The position numbers and the translations under genes are program-made. A stretch of DNA of 53,738 nt from positions 1 through 53,738 of the forward strand of contig NZ_JABFMX010000024.1 of NCBI RefSeq assembly GCF_013359735.1, in the 5' to 3' direction. Under the pieces are notes generated by a model. The model was given only the letters and a program-made list of their open reading frames with translations, was not told the origin of the DNA and ran no database searches. Below, piece by piece: positions 24,936 through 32,484 of this stretch. Each line of letters begins with the position of its first letter. Within the stretch, counting starts at the first letter, position 1. The DNA is from Arthrobacter sp. C9C5. GTDB taxonomy: Bacteria > Actinomycetota > Actinomycetes > Actinomycetales > Micrococcaceae.

Positions 24936-26453
24936 ATGCTGGCGGAGCAGAAGGTACGGCATCTGGATGCCACCGCGCTGATAGCCACGGTGCTGGACCC
25001 GGGCTCCTACCGCAGCTGGGACAAACCGGTGACCGACCCGGACCCCGACCCCGCGTACCGGGCGGAGCTGGCGGCGGCCCGTGAGAAATCCGGCGTGGAC
25101 GAGTCAGTCCTCACCGGAGAAGGGTTGATCCGCGGCCGCCGGGTCGCCGTGATCGTCAGCGAATTCCGTTTCCTCGCGGGTTCGATCGGGGCCGCCGCAG
25201 CCGAAAGAATCGTCCTGGCTGTCGAAAGGGCCACCGCGGAAGGCCTGCCTCTGCTGGCAGGACCTGCGTCCGGCGGCACCCGGATGCAGGAGGGGACGCT
25301 GGCGTTCCTGTCGATGATCAAGATCACCGCCGCCGTCCGCGCACACCGGCAGACCGGATTCCCCTACCTCGTGTATCTGCGCCACCCCACCACCGGCGGC
25401 GTGATGGCTTCCTGGGGTTCGCTCGGCCACATCACCGTGGCGGAGCCGGCCGCGCTTCTGGGATTCCTTGGCCCGCGGGTCTACGAGGCGCTGCATGGCA
25501 AGCCCTTCCCGGAGAACGTCCAGGTGGCGGAGAACCTCTTCGACAAAGGGCTCGTCGACGCGGTGGTTCCGCCGGGGCAACTGCCCGATATCGTCAACCG
25601 TGCGCTGAATATCCTCAGCCCCGGCGCCCCGGCCCCGGTGGGTCCGCCGCCGACTCTCGGTGTGGCCCCCTCGGACGCCGGGGCGTGGACCTCGATTGAG
25701 ATTTCGCGGAATCCCCGACGGCCCGACCTCCGCCAGCTCCTGGCCTACGGGGCACGGGACGTCCTGCCGCTCAACGGCACCGGCCAGGGCGAAAAGGACC
25801 CCGGGCTGCTGCTGGCCTTGGCCCGTTTTGGCGAGAAATCCTGCGTCGTACTCGGCCACTCGCGGCCGAGGCCGTCGCAGCAGACGGCCATGGGACCGGC
25901 CTCCCTCCGTGAGGCACGGCGCGGCATGCGGCTGGCTGAGGAGTTGGGCCTGCCCCTGCTGACGGTCATCGATACCGGCGGCGCGGCGCTGTCCAAGGAA
26001 GCCGAAGAAGGCGGCTTGGCCGGCGAAATTGCCCGGTCCCTCCACGACCTCATCGGCTTGCAGTCGCCCTCCGTCTCGGTGCTGCTGGGACAGGGCGCCG
26101 GAGGCGGTGCGTTGGCGCTGCTTCCGGCCGACCGGACCGTGGCAGCCCAGCACGCCTGGCTGTCCCCGCTGCCGCCCGAGGGAGCAAGCGCCATCGTGCA
26201 CCGCAGCACCGAGTTTGCGCCGGCGATGTCCGCATCCCAGGGCGTCAACGTGGCGGCCCTGCACGCCAACGGACTGATAGACCACATCGTTGACGAACGC
26301 CCCGACGCCGCGTTGGAGGCCAGGGCGTTCTGCCGGCGGATGGGACAGGCGATTGAATACGAGCTCTCCCTGGTCTCGGCCTCCGGGATCGGCGAACTCA
26401 TTCCGCGCCGGCTCGGGAAATACGCGAATCTGGGACGCAGGCTCCGCGCCTAG
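24936..26453 (+). CDS. Single-chain AccD-AccA-like carboxyltransferase, candidate malonyl-CoA decarboxylase
   Basis: A 505-residue fusion of beta- and alpha-type carboxyltransferase domains. Residues about 55-225 match AccD (SGGTRMQEG 112-120, HPTTGGVMASWGSLG 150-164, LGFLGPRV 175-182). Residues about 255-500 match AccA (RRPDLRQLL, DTGGA 346-350, GQGAGGGAL 385-393, PPEGASAI 413-420). The four-cysteine zinc ribbon of AccD is absent; the N-terminus has no cysteine. No biotin carboxylase or biotin-carrier gene is in the operon. The same domain pair in malonate decarboxylase (MdcD/MdcE) decarboxylates a malonyl thioester. With a MatC-like carrier and a CoA-transferase in front, decarboxylation of malonyl-CoA is the favoured reading. 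A biotin-dependent carboxylase using subunits encoded elsewhere is the alternative. Confidence 0.82.
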   Translation: MLAEQKVRHLDATALIATVLDPGSYRSWDKPVTDPDPDPAYRAELAAAREKSGVDESVLTGEGLIRGRRVAVIVSEFRFLAGSIGAAAAERIVLAVERATAEGLPLLAGPASGGTRMQEGTLAFLSMIKITAAVRAHRQTGFPYLVYLRHPTTGGVMASWGSLGHITVAEPAALLGFLGPRVYEALHGKPFPENVQVAENLFDKGLVDAVVPPGQLPDIVNRALNILSPGAPAPVGPPPTLGVAPSDAGAWTSIEISRNPRRPDLRQLLAYGARDVLPLNGTGQGEKDPGLLLALARFGEKSCVVLGHSRPRPSQQTAMGPASLREARRGMRLAEELGLPLLTVIDTGGAALSKEAEEGGLAGEIARSLHDLIGLQSPSVSVLLGQGAGGGALALLPADRTVAAQHAWLSPLPPEGASAIVHRSTEFAPAMSASQGVNVAALHANGLIDHIVDERPDAALEARAFCRRMGQAIEYELSLVSASGIGELIPRRLGKYANLGRRLRA

Positions 26454-26465
26454 GGCATCGGGAGG

Positions 26466-26494
26466 GGGCGACGGCGAATGTTCCGCCGTCGTCC
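26466..26494. terminator. Hairpin terminator (shared family 1)
   Basis: An 11-base stem with one G-U pair (26466-26476 with 26484-26494), seven-base loop, then CTTTCG. The right arm TTCCGCCGTCGTCC is shared with hairpins at 42142-42179 and 49641-49675. It lies 12 bases after the carboxyltransferase stop. Confidence 0.6.
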
Positions 26495-26529
26495 TTTCGC
26501 TTGCCCGGCCGGCGGTCCATGCTGGTGCC

Positions 26530-27501
26530 ATGCAGATCGCGTTCCTGGGCGACGTCATGCTGGGCCGGCTGGTCAACGATTACCTGGAGACCGCCGGTCC
26601 CGCCTATCCCTGGGGTGACACGCTGCCGGTCCTGCGGCGGGCGGACGCGAGGATCGCCAACCTGGAATGCGTGCTGGCCGACGGCGGTAAGCCCGAGCCC
26701 GGCAAGGTGTTCACCTTCCGCAGCGACCTGAAGAACGTGCGCAGCCTGGTCTCCGCGCAGATCGACCTGGTGTCGCTGGCCAACAACCACGTGCTCGATT
26801 ACGGTCCGGACGCCCTGCGGGAAATGCTGCCGGCCCTGGACCGGCACGGGATCCTGCATGCGGGCGCGGGCGCGGACCTGGACTCGGCCCGCCGGCCGGC
26901 CGTCCGCCGGGTGGGCGCCACCGCCGTCGGGTTCGTGGCGTTTACGGACAACCAGCCGGACTGGGAGGCGGCGCCCGGGTCCCCGGGCGTGTACTACGTA
27001 CCCGTTCCAGACCGCGGGGAGCGGGTCGGGGAACTGCTGGAGTTGGTTGAGCGGACCAAGTCGCGTGTCCAGCTGCTCATCGTTTCGGCGCACTGGGGCG
27101 GCAACTGGGGCTCCGATGCCCCGCCCGAGCACCGGGCACTGGCGCGGCGGCTGGTCGACGCGGGCGCCGACGTCGTGTTCGGGCATTCGCCGCATATCTT
27201 CCGCGGCGTTGAGGTGTACCGGAACCGGCCGATCATCTACGGTGCCGGGGACTTCGTCGATGACTATGCGGTGGACCCCGTGGAGCGCAACGACTTTTCC
27301 TTCATCTTCCTGCTGGGGACCGACGGCGGGAGGCCGCGGCAGCTGCGCCTGGTTCCCACCCTCATCGCCGGCTTCCAGGCCCGGCTGGCAGTCCGGAACG
27401 CCTGGGATGTCGCGGGCCGGATGTCCCGGCTGTGCGGGGAGCTGGGCACCGGAAGCAGCTGGAATGCCGGCGAAAGGTGCCTGGAAATTCCGCTGGCGTA
27501 G
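26530..27501 (+). CDS. CapA-family metallophosphatase-like protein
   Basis: A 323-residue protein of the CapA/PgsA (poly-gamma-glutamate synthesis) calcineurin-like family. Metal-binding motifs are seen in order: FLGDVMLGR, NLECVLAD, ANNHVLDYG, SAHWGGNWG and GHSPHIFRGVEVYRNRPIIYGAGDF. No signal peptide or membrane segment is visible, unlike many CapA proteins, so it appears cytoplasmic. No other capsule genes are near, and its substrate is unknown. The ATG at 26530 fits the family start; the open frame runs on upstream into the previous operon in another reading. Confidence 0.86.
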   Translation: MQIAFLGDVMLGRLVNDYLETAGPAYPWGDTLPVLRRADARIANLECVLADGGKPEPGKVFTFRSDLKNVRSLVSAQIDLVSLANNHVLDYGPDALREMLPALDRHGILHAGAGADLDSARRPAVRRVGATAVGFVAFTDNQPDWEAAPGSPGVYYVPVPDRGERVGELLELVERTKSRVQLLIVSAHWGGNWGSDAPPEHRALARRLVDAGADVVFGHSPHIFRGVEVYRNRPIIYGAGDFVDDYAVDPVERNDFSFIFLLGTDGGRPRQLRLVPTLIAGFQARLAVRNAWDVAGRMSRLCGELGTGSSWNAGERCLEIPLA

Positions 27502-27620
27502 CCGCCGCTGCCCCCGGCCGCCGGGCGCGGGGTCCATTGGCCCCTGATTATTCCGCGCTGCAGGGCCTACCATATGGACGGGGGGCACTCGAAAAGCACC
27601 ATGCTTACTGGGAGGCCACG

Positions 27621-29078
27621 ATGTTTACCACTGTCCGCAATCTTTTCCCGCACGTGCAAAAAACATTCGTGGACCCCGGCTGGCGCCGGCCCCGGCCCGG
27701 CGCTGCTGCTCCCCCTCCGGACGGCCCCCGGGCGCGGCGCTTCGTGGGCGGACTGGCAGCCCTCCTGCTGGCAACGGGCGGGGGCCTGGCGGCCGCCGCG
27801 CCTTCGACCGCCGCCGAGCCGGCACAAAGCTACATTGTCGTGCTCAAGGACGGCACCGGCGATGCCGGGGCCGTGGCCGCGGCCCAGCAGGCCAAGTTCG
27901 GGTTCAGTGGCTCCAACGTCTACCGGAGCGCAGTGAGCGGCTACGCCGGCACCATGACGGCCAGCCAGGCCAAGAACCTCGCCGCCGATCCCAGCGTCGA
28001 TTTCGTCACACTCGGCCGGCACTTCGAGGAGCCCGAAGAGCCCAGCACGCCCAACACCGAGGTCGCTCCGTTGTGGTGGCAACGGATCGGCGGCGATCCG
28101 GAAGCGGCCAGGGACGCCGTACGTGCCGGCACCGGCAATGACGACGGCTCCGCAGTCAATGTGGCGGTCATCGACAGCGGCATCGACGGTAAGCACCCCG
28201 ACCTGAACGTCCAGGGCGGGATCGACTGTACCTCCGGGAAACCGGTCGAGGTGACGCCCATTGACGTTCTTGGCCACGGGACGTCGGTGGCCGGTGTCAT
28301 CGGTGCCCGCAACAACGGCTCCGGCATCATCGGCGTGGCACCGGGCACCCCGCTCTGGTCCGTACGGGTCGTCTCCAACACCGGTTCCATCACCGAGGCG
28401 AGCCTGATCTGCGCCATTGACTGGGTGACCTCAACCCACAAGGACGACGACGAGGACAACGACATCGCCGTCGCCAATATCAGCATCGGCGGCCCGGGCT
28501 CCGACACCGCCAACTGCGGCAAGGGCACCGACCCGATGCACTACGCGATCTGCCGCTCGGTCAGGGCCGGCGTGGCATACGCCGTCGCCGCCGGAAACTC
28601 GGGCGCGAACCTCGCCGGAACGGTCCCCGCGGCCTACCGCGAGGTGCTGACCGCGACCGCCATGGCGGACTTCGACGGGAAGCCCGACGGACTCGCTGCC
28701 AGCCTGTGCGGCCGTGACGACTGGCGGCGCCTCGGACAGCTGGACGACCGGCCGGCGTTCTTCTCGAACTTCGCCGTCAACGCCAGGGACAAGGAGCACA
28801 CGGTCGCGGCGCCGGGTGTGTGCATCCTCTCCACCGTGCCCGGTGGCTACGGCATCAACCATGGCACCAGCTTCGCCAGTCCGGCGGTGGCGGGCGCGGT
28901 GGCCCTGTGCATCGACCAGGGAGCCTGCCAGGGATCGGGCGCGGAGGTCAGCCAGCAGTTCCTGGACACCGCAGAGTCGTACAACAACCGGCACCCGGAC
29001 TTCGGGTTCGCCGGGGATCCGCTCCGCCCGGCGGGCGGCAAGTACTACGGCTACCTGACTCAAATCACCCGCCTTTAA
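27621..29078 (+). CDS. Secreted subtilisin-like serine protease (S8)
   Basis: A 485-residue subtilase. The triad is D185 (AVIDSGIDGKHPDL), H219 (LGHGTSVAGV) and S417 (NHGTSFASP), with oxyanion N326 (AAGNSGAN). Residues about 41-65 are a hydrophobic signal segment after a long basic N-terminus, and residues about 69-135 look like an I9-type inhibitory propeptide (SYIVVLKDG). It is therefore likely secreted and self-processed. Several cysteine pairs may form disulfides. A GGGAGG ribosome site precedes the ATG. An inverted repeat starts at the stop codon, and a multicopper oxidase gene follows. Confidence 0.93.
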   Translation: MFTTVRNLFPHVQKTFVDPGWRRPRPGAAAPPPDGPRARRFVGGLAALLLATGGGLAAAAPSTAAEPAQSYIVVLKDGTGDAGAVAAAQQAKFGFSGSNVYRSAVSGYAGTMTASQAKNLAADPSVDFVTLGRHFEEPEEPSTPNTEVAPLWWQRIGGDPEAARDAVRAGTGNDDGSAVNVAVIDSGIDGKHPDLNVQGGIDCTSGKPVEVTPIDVLGHGTSVAGVIGARNNGSGIIGVAPGTPLWSVRVVSNTGSITEASLICAIDWVTSTHKDDDEDNDIAVANISIGGPGSDTANCGKGTDPMHYAICRSVRAGVAYAVAAGNSGANLAGTVPAAYREVLTATAMADFDGKPDGLAASLCGRDDWRRLGQLDDRPAFFSNFAVNARDKEHTVAAPGVCILSTVPGGYGINHGTSFASPAVAGAVALCIDQGACQGSGAEVSQQFLDTAESYNNRHPDFGFAGDPLRPAGGKYYGYLTQITRL

Positions 29079-29115
29079 ATCCGCCCGCCGGCATCAACCG
29101 GGGCTTAAAGGCGGG
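29068..29115. repeat. Inverted repeat spanning the protease stop codon
   Basis: CCCGCCTTTAA (29068-29078, including the TAA stop) pairs perfectly with TTAAAGGCGGG (29105-29115) across a GC-rich 26-base spacer that can itself fold. It may separate the protease and oxidase messages or protect the 3' end. Confidence 0.5.
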
Positions 29116-29148
29116 GAGCCCCACCCGTACGCGAAAGAAGGCGTCCTC

Positions 29149-30402
29149 ATGGACGGCAACGTTCCGGCACCAGGGCCCCGGCGGCCCAGACGCCTGTTCA
29201 CCCTGCCGCGGGCTGTCCTACTGGTCCTGGTGCTCGCGCTGGTTGCGGTGCTGTCATCACTTCCCGGCCTGATAGGCAGGACGGCCGGCACCGTCCCGGC
29301 CCAGGACGGACATGGTCCGCAGGTACGGAGCTACTTCATCGCTGCGGACGAGACGGTCTGGAACTATGCACCCACCGGGGCGAACCAGCTCACGGGTAAG
29401 CCCTTCGACGAAACGGCCGCCGTCTTCACCCGGCAGGGACCGGACCGCATCGGCAGCAGTTACATCAAGGCCCTCTACCGGGAGTACACCGACTCATCCT
29501 TCCGAACACTGAAGCCACGCAGCGCCGCGGAGGAGCACCTGGGCATGCTCGGCCCGGTCATCCGCGCCGCCGTCGGCGACACCATCACGGTGGTCTTCAA
29601 GAACAACCTTGACCGTCCTGCCGCAGTGCACGTGCACGGCGTGTTCTACGACAAGGCCAGCGAGGGCGCGCCCTACAACGACGGGACCGGCGCCGCGCAG
29701 AAAGGCGACGACGCCGTCCCGCCGGGCGGCGTGTACACCTACAGCTACAAGGTGCCGGAGCGGGCCGGCCCGGGGCCCATGGACGGCAGTTCGGTCATGT
29801 GGATGTATCACTCGCACACCGACGAAGTGGGCGACGACTACGCCGGCCTGGTCGGCCCAATGGTCATCACCAGGGCCGACGCAGCCCGCACCGACGGCAC
29901 CCCGAACGACGTCGACCGTGAGTTCTTTGTGCAGTTCAAGGTGAGCAATGAAAACGCCAGCCCCTACCTGCAACGCAACATCCAACGCTTCGCCAAAAAC
30001 CCGGCCTCCGTCAAGACCAAGGATGAGGAATTCGGCGAGAGCAACCTGATGCACAGCATCAACGGCTACGTCTACGGCAACCTGCCGCTGGAAGCCATGA
30101 CGATGAACAAGGGCGAACGGGTCCGCTGGTATCTGATGGGCATGGGCACCGAGGTCGACCTGCACACCCCTCACTGGCACGGCAACACGGTCACGGCCCT
30201 GGGGATGCGCACCGACGTGGTGAGCCTGCTACCCGCCACCATGGTGACGGCCGACATGGTTCCCGACGACCCGGGCACCTGGCTGTTCCACTGCCACGTC
30301 AATGACCACATCACCGCCGGGATGATGGTCCGGTACCGCGTCCTCGACCCGGGAAGCCCCGGCTCAGGGGACGGCAACAGCACCCACACCGGCCACTCCT
30401 GA
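29149..30402 (+). CDS. Secreted two-domain multicopper oxidase
   Basis: A 417-residue multicopper oxidase with two cupredoxin domains. Copper ligands: HVH (161-163), HSH (221-223), HTPHWHG (339-345), and HCHVNDHITAGM (381-392, with C382 and M392 as type-1 ligands). So all four copper-binding segments are present, giving a type 1 and a trinuclear site. Residues about 20-40 are a membrane segment, so it is exported or membrane-anchored. Two-domain enzymes of this kind act as trimers and oxidise phenols or metals; the substrate is unknown. It follows the subtilase by 70 bases. Confidence 0.9.
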   Translation: MDGNVPAPGPRRPRRLFTLPRAVLLVLVLALVAVLSSLPGLIGRTAGTVPAQDGHGPQVRSYFIAADETVWNYAPTGANQLTGKPFDETAAVFTRQGPDRIGSSYIKALYREYTDSSFRTLKPRSAAEEHLGMLGPVIRAAVGDTITVVFKNNLDRPAAVHVHGVFYDKASEGAPYNDGTGAAQKGDDAVPPGGVYTYSYKVPERAGPGPMDGSSVMWMYHSHTDEVGDDYAGLVGPMVITRADAARTDGTPNDVDREFFVQFKVSNENASPYLQRNIQRFAKNPASVKTKDEEFGESNLMHSINGYVYGNLPLEAMTMNKGERVRWYLMGMGTEVDLHTPHWHGNTVTALGMRTDVVSLLPATMVTADMVPDDPGTWLFHCHVNDHITAGMMVRYRVLDPGSPGSGDGNSTHTGHS

Positions 30403-30475
30403 GTCACCGACGGCAACCCCGCCGAGCCCGGCCTGGGCTATGTATCGGCCCGCGGTACCGGCCTGCGACGGTGGG

Positions 30476-31954
30476 TCAGGCCAAAGGAGCGCCTGCGAGC
30501 CGTCCGGCCGGCGGCTCCGCCGCGACTCCGCCGTCGTTCGGATAGATCATCTCTGCCGGCGCATTCGAGTTGCGCTTAGCCAGGGGGTAGAACACCAGGG
30601 CGGTGACCACAAGGCCCACCAGCCAGGAAATGTCGGATCCGCCGAGCACCTTGGTCATCGGGCCGGTGTAGAGCGTCTGTGCCAGGAACGGAATCTGGGC
30701 AACGATGCCGACCGCGTAGGAGATCAGTGCCGTCTTGTTCCACCGCCCGTAGCGGCCGTTGGGGTCGTAGAGGGCCGGGATGTCCACCTTCTCCTTGGAG
30801 ATCAGGTAGTAGTCCACCAGGTTGATGGAACTCCAGGGGATGAAGACCATGAGCAGCAGCAGCACGAAGTTCTTGAAGTTGGCGAGGAAGTCCGGGGAGG
30901 CCAGCATGGCGATCAGCACGGTGAGTCCGATGAAGCCGATCACGTAGGCGAACCGGGTACGGGACGGGGCGGCGGTCTTGCGGGTGAAGGCCGTGACGGA
31001 CGTCAGCATGGTCATGTAGCCGCCGTAGGCGTTCAGGGTGTTGACTGTCAGTTTCCCGGTCACAATGACCAGGTAGATGACGACGGCGATCAGGCCGCCG
31101 CCGCTGAGGTTGCCCAGGAAGGCAACCTGGCCGTCCAGGAACCGCTGGCCCTTGGGCAGTGCCAGCGACGCGAACAGCGCGCCGAGCGTCATGGACCACT
31201 GGGAGCCCAGCACGGTGCCGAGGAAGGCGGCCAGGAAGGTCTTCCGCGCCGGGGTTTTCGAGGGCAGGTAGCGCGAGTAGTCCGCGACGTAGGGGCCGTA
31301 GGTCAGCTGCCAGCCGGCCCCCAGCGAAATGGCGAGCAGGAAAGTGGGGAACTCGAAGGTGCCGGAGGCGAGCAGGGCCCCGACGTCCTGGCTCGCGAAG
31401 AGCCGGATGCCAAGGTAGGTGAAGCCCAGCACGCCGACGACGGTCGAGATGCGGCCCAGCACGTGGATGTACTTGTAGCCCAGCGTGGCCACAAGTACCG
31501 TCAGCGCGCCGAAGATCATCATGCCCACGGCGGGGGTTCCGGTGCGGGTGATTTGATCAATGGCCTGGCCTGCGAGGACGGTACCGGTCGCCGCGAAGCC
31601 GAGGTACATGATGATGACGAGCACCAGCGGAATCACCGCCCCGAAGACGCCGAACTGGGCTCGGCTGGAGATCATCTGCGGCAGGCCGAGCTTCGGCCCC
31701 TGGGCCGCGTGCAGAGCCATGACCGCGCCGCCGAGCAGGTTACCGACCAGAAGACCCAGGATTGCCCAGAGCGCGTCAGCGCCGAACAGCACGGCAAGAG
31801 CGCCGTCGACGATCGCCGTGATCTGCATGTTCGCCCCGAACCACAGCGTGAACTGCTGCCCGGGAGATCCGTGACGTTCATTTTCCGGAACGAAGTCGAT
31901 GGAGCGGCGCTCGACGCGCCGCCCGGCGGTTTCCGTTCGTGTCGAAGCTTGCAT
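30476..31954 (-). CDS. NCS1 nucleobase:cation symporter
   Basis: A 492-residue NCS1-type permease with about twelve membrane segments. The NCS1 pattern is visible in WFGANMQITAIVDGALAVLFGADALWAILGLLVGNLLGG near the N-terminus and in GWQLTYGPYVADYSRYLP in the middle. Substrates of the family include cytosine, purines, uracil, hydantoin and allantoin. The ATG at 31954 has a GAGGA ribosome site; the open frame extends further upstream without family similarity. It is divergent from amtB across a region with nitrogen-type and CRP-like sites, suggesting a role in scavenging nitrogenous compounds. Confidence 0.9.
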   Translation of the reverse strand: MQASTRTETAGRRVERRSIDFVPENERHGSPGQQFTLWFGANMQITAIVDGALAVLFGADALWAILGLLVGNLLGGAVMALHAAQGPKLGLPQMISSRAQFGVFGAVIPLVLVIIMYLGFAATGTVLAGQAIDQITRTGTPAVGMMIFGALTVLVATLGYKYIHVLGRISTVVGVLGFTYLGIRLFASQDVGALLASGTFEFPTFLLAISLGAGWQLTYGPYVADYSRYLPSKTPARKTFLAAFLGTVLGSQWSMTLGALFASLALPKGQRFLDGQVAFLGNLSGGGLIAVVIYLVIVTGKLTVNTLNAYGGYMTMLTSVTAFTRKTAAPSRTRFAYVIGFIGLTVLIAMLASPDFLANFKNFVLLLLMVFIPWSSINLVDYYLISKEKVDIPALYDPNGRYGRWNKTALISYAVGIVAQIPFLAQTLYTGPMTKVLGGSDISWLVGLVVTALVFYPLAKRNSNAPAEMIYPNDGGVAAEPPAGRLAGAPLA

Positions 31955-32005
31955 GCTCGTCCTCACTAGAGATTTGAGTGGGTTTGTCCGTCCATCTGAG
32001 CACGT

Positions 32006-32025
32006 CCCGTGATCTGCATCACGGG
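32006..32025. promoter_or_regulatory. CRP/GlxR-like palindrome
   Basis: CCCGTGAT, four bases, ATCACGGG: a perfect palindrome containing GTGA-N6-TCAC, the core of the CRP/GlxR consensus (TGTGA-N6-TCACA). It lies about 50 bases upstream of the NCS1 start. This is a pattern match only. Confidence 0.45.
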
Positions 32026-32040
32026 GGTAGGTGGAGGTTG

Positions 32041-32058
32041 TGTCCGGGATTCCGGACA
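32041..32058. promoter_or_regulatory. 18-base palindrome next to the CRP-like site
   Basis: TGTCCGG (32041-32047) and CCGGACA (32052-32058) around four bases. Perfect seven-base arms suggest a dimeric regulator site or a hairpin. No matching regulator is encoded beside it. Confidence 0.35.
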
Positions 32059-32217
32059 GTCGGCAGACTGAGGGCCGACGTTCCTGCCCGGTTCGTCCGC
32101 AGTCGGCCGCGGCTATTCCGCGAAATCCGGGGGGTTGCGCCGGCCGCACTGCCGTCCGATGCGCGGCAACTGGGAGGGAACGCTGGCGGGCCGCTCCGCA
32201 ACCCCTCCGCCGATCCG

Positions 32218-32290
32218 TTTGACGGTTGCCTGCCGGTTCGACACAGAGGGACCAAGCAGCTGCCCCGCGCGGAACCGTCGAACCGGCGGG
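32218..32290. repeat. Palindromic repeat element, copy B
   Basis: Shares two blocks with copy A at 18821-18896: 32221-32236 (15 of 16 bases) and 32271-32288 (17 of 18). Within it, CCGGTTCGAC (32233-32242) pairs perfectly with GTCGAACCGG (32277-32286), and GACGGTT pairs with AACCGTC. The internal spacer is five bases longer than in copy A. It looks like a small non-coding palindromic repeat family. Confidence 0.55.
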
Positions 32291-32366
32291 GGAACCGCGC
32301 CGGATAGCCCCCGTTTACATGCCCGAAACAAAACCGACACGCGCCCTTCACGGAGGGACGATTTCT

Positions 32367-32404
32367 GTAACTTCCCTGCAACGTAGTGCCCGACTGCCTG
32401 AAAC
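32367..32404 (+). promoter_or_regulatory. GlnR-like nitrogen box upstream of amtB
   Basis: GTAAC (32367-32371), six bases, GCAAC (32378-32382), and GAAAC (32400-32404) 22 bases further, so all half-sites keep an 11-base phase. The GTnAC-n6-GnAAC pattern matches GlnR sites, and amtB is a classic GlnR target. The box ends about 80 bases before the GTG start. Confidence 0.5.
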
Positions 32405-32484
32405 ACGCTCCCGGGAGGATTGAACCCGGTTGGGGACCGGCGGCGAGGTGTCCCGGTACGGCGATTCGTTGGAAGGGAACGCAG

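Larger units (their letters stand above)
31955..32484. other. 530-base divergent regulatory region between NCS1 permease and amtB
   Basis: No coding gene is supported here. Going left to right it holds a CRP-like palindrome (32006-32025), a second palindrome (32041-32058), palindromic repeat copy B (32218-32290), and GlnR-like half-sites (32367-32404). Reading frames here are short or shadow frames. Confidence 0.6.

Noticed and set aside
23150..24988. A 612-residue minus-strand frame across the carrier and CoA-transferase genes
   Set aside because: Shadow frame crossing two well-supported genes, with no conserved motif.
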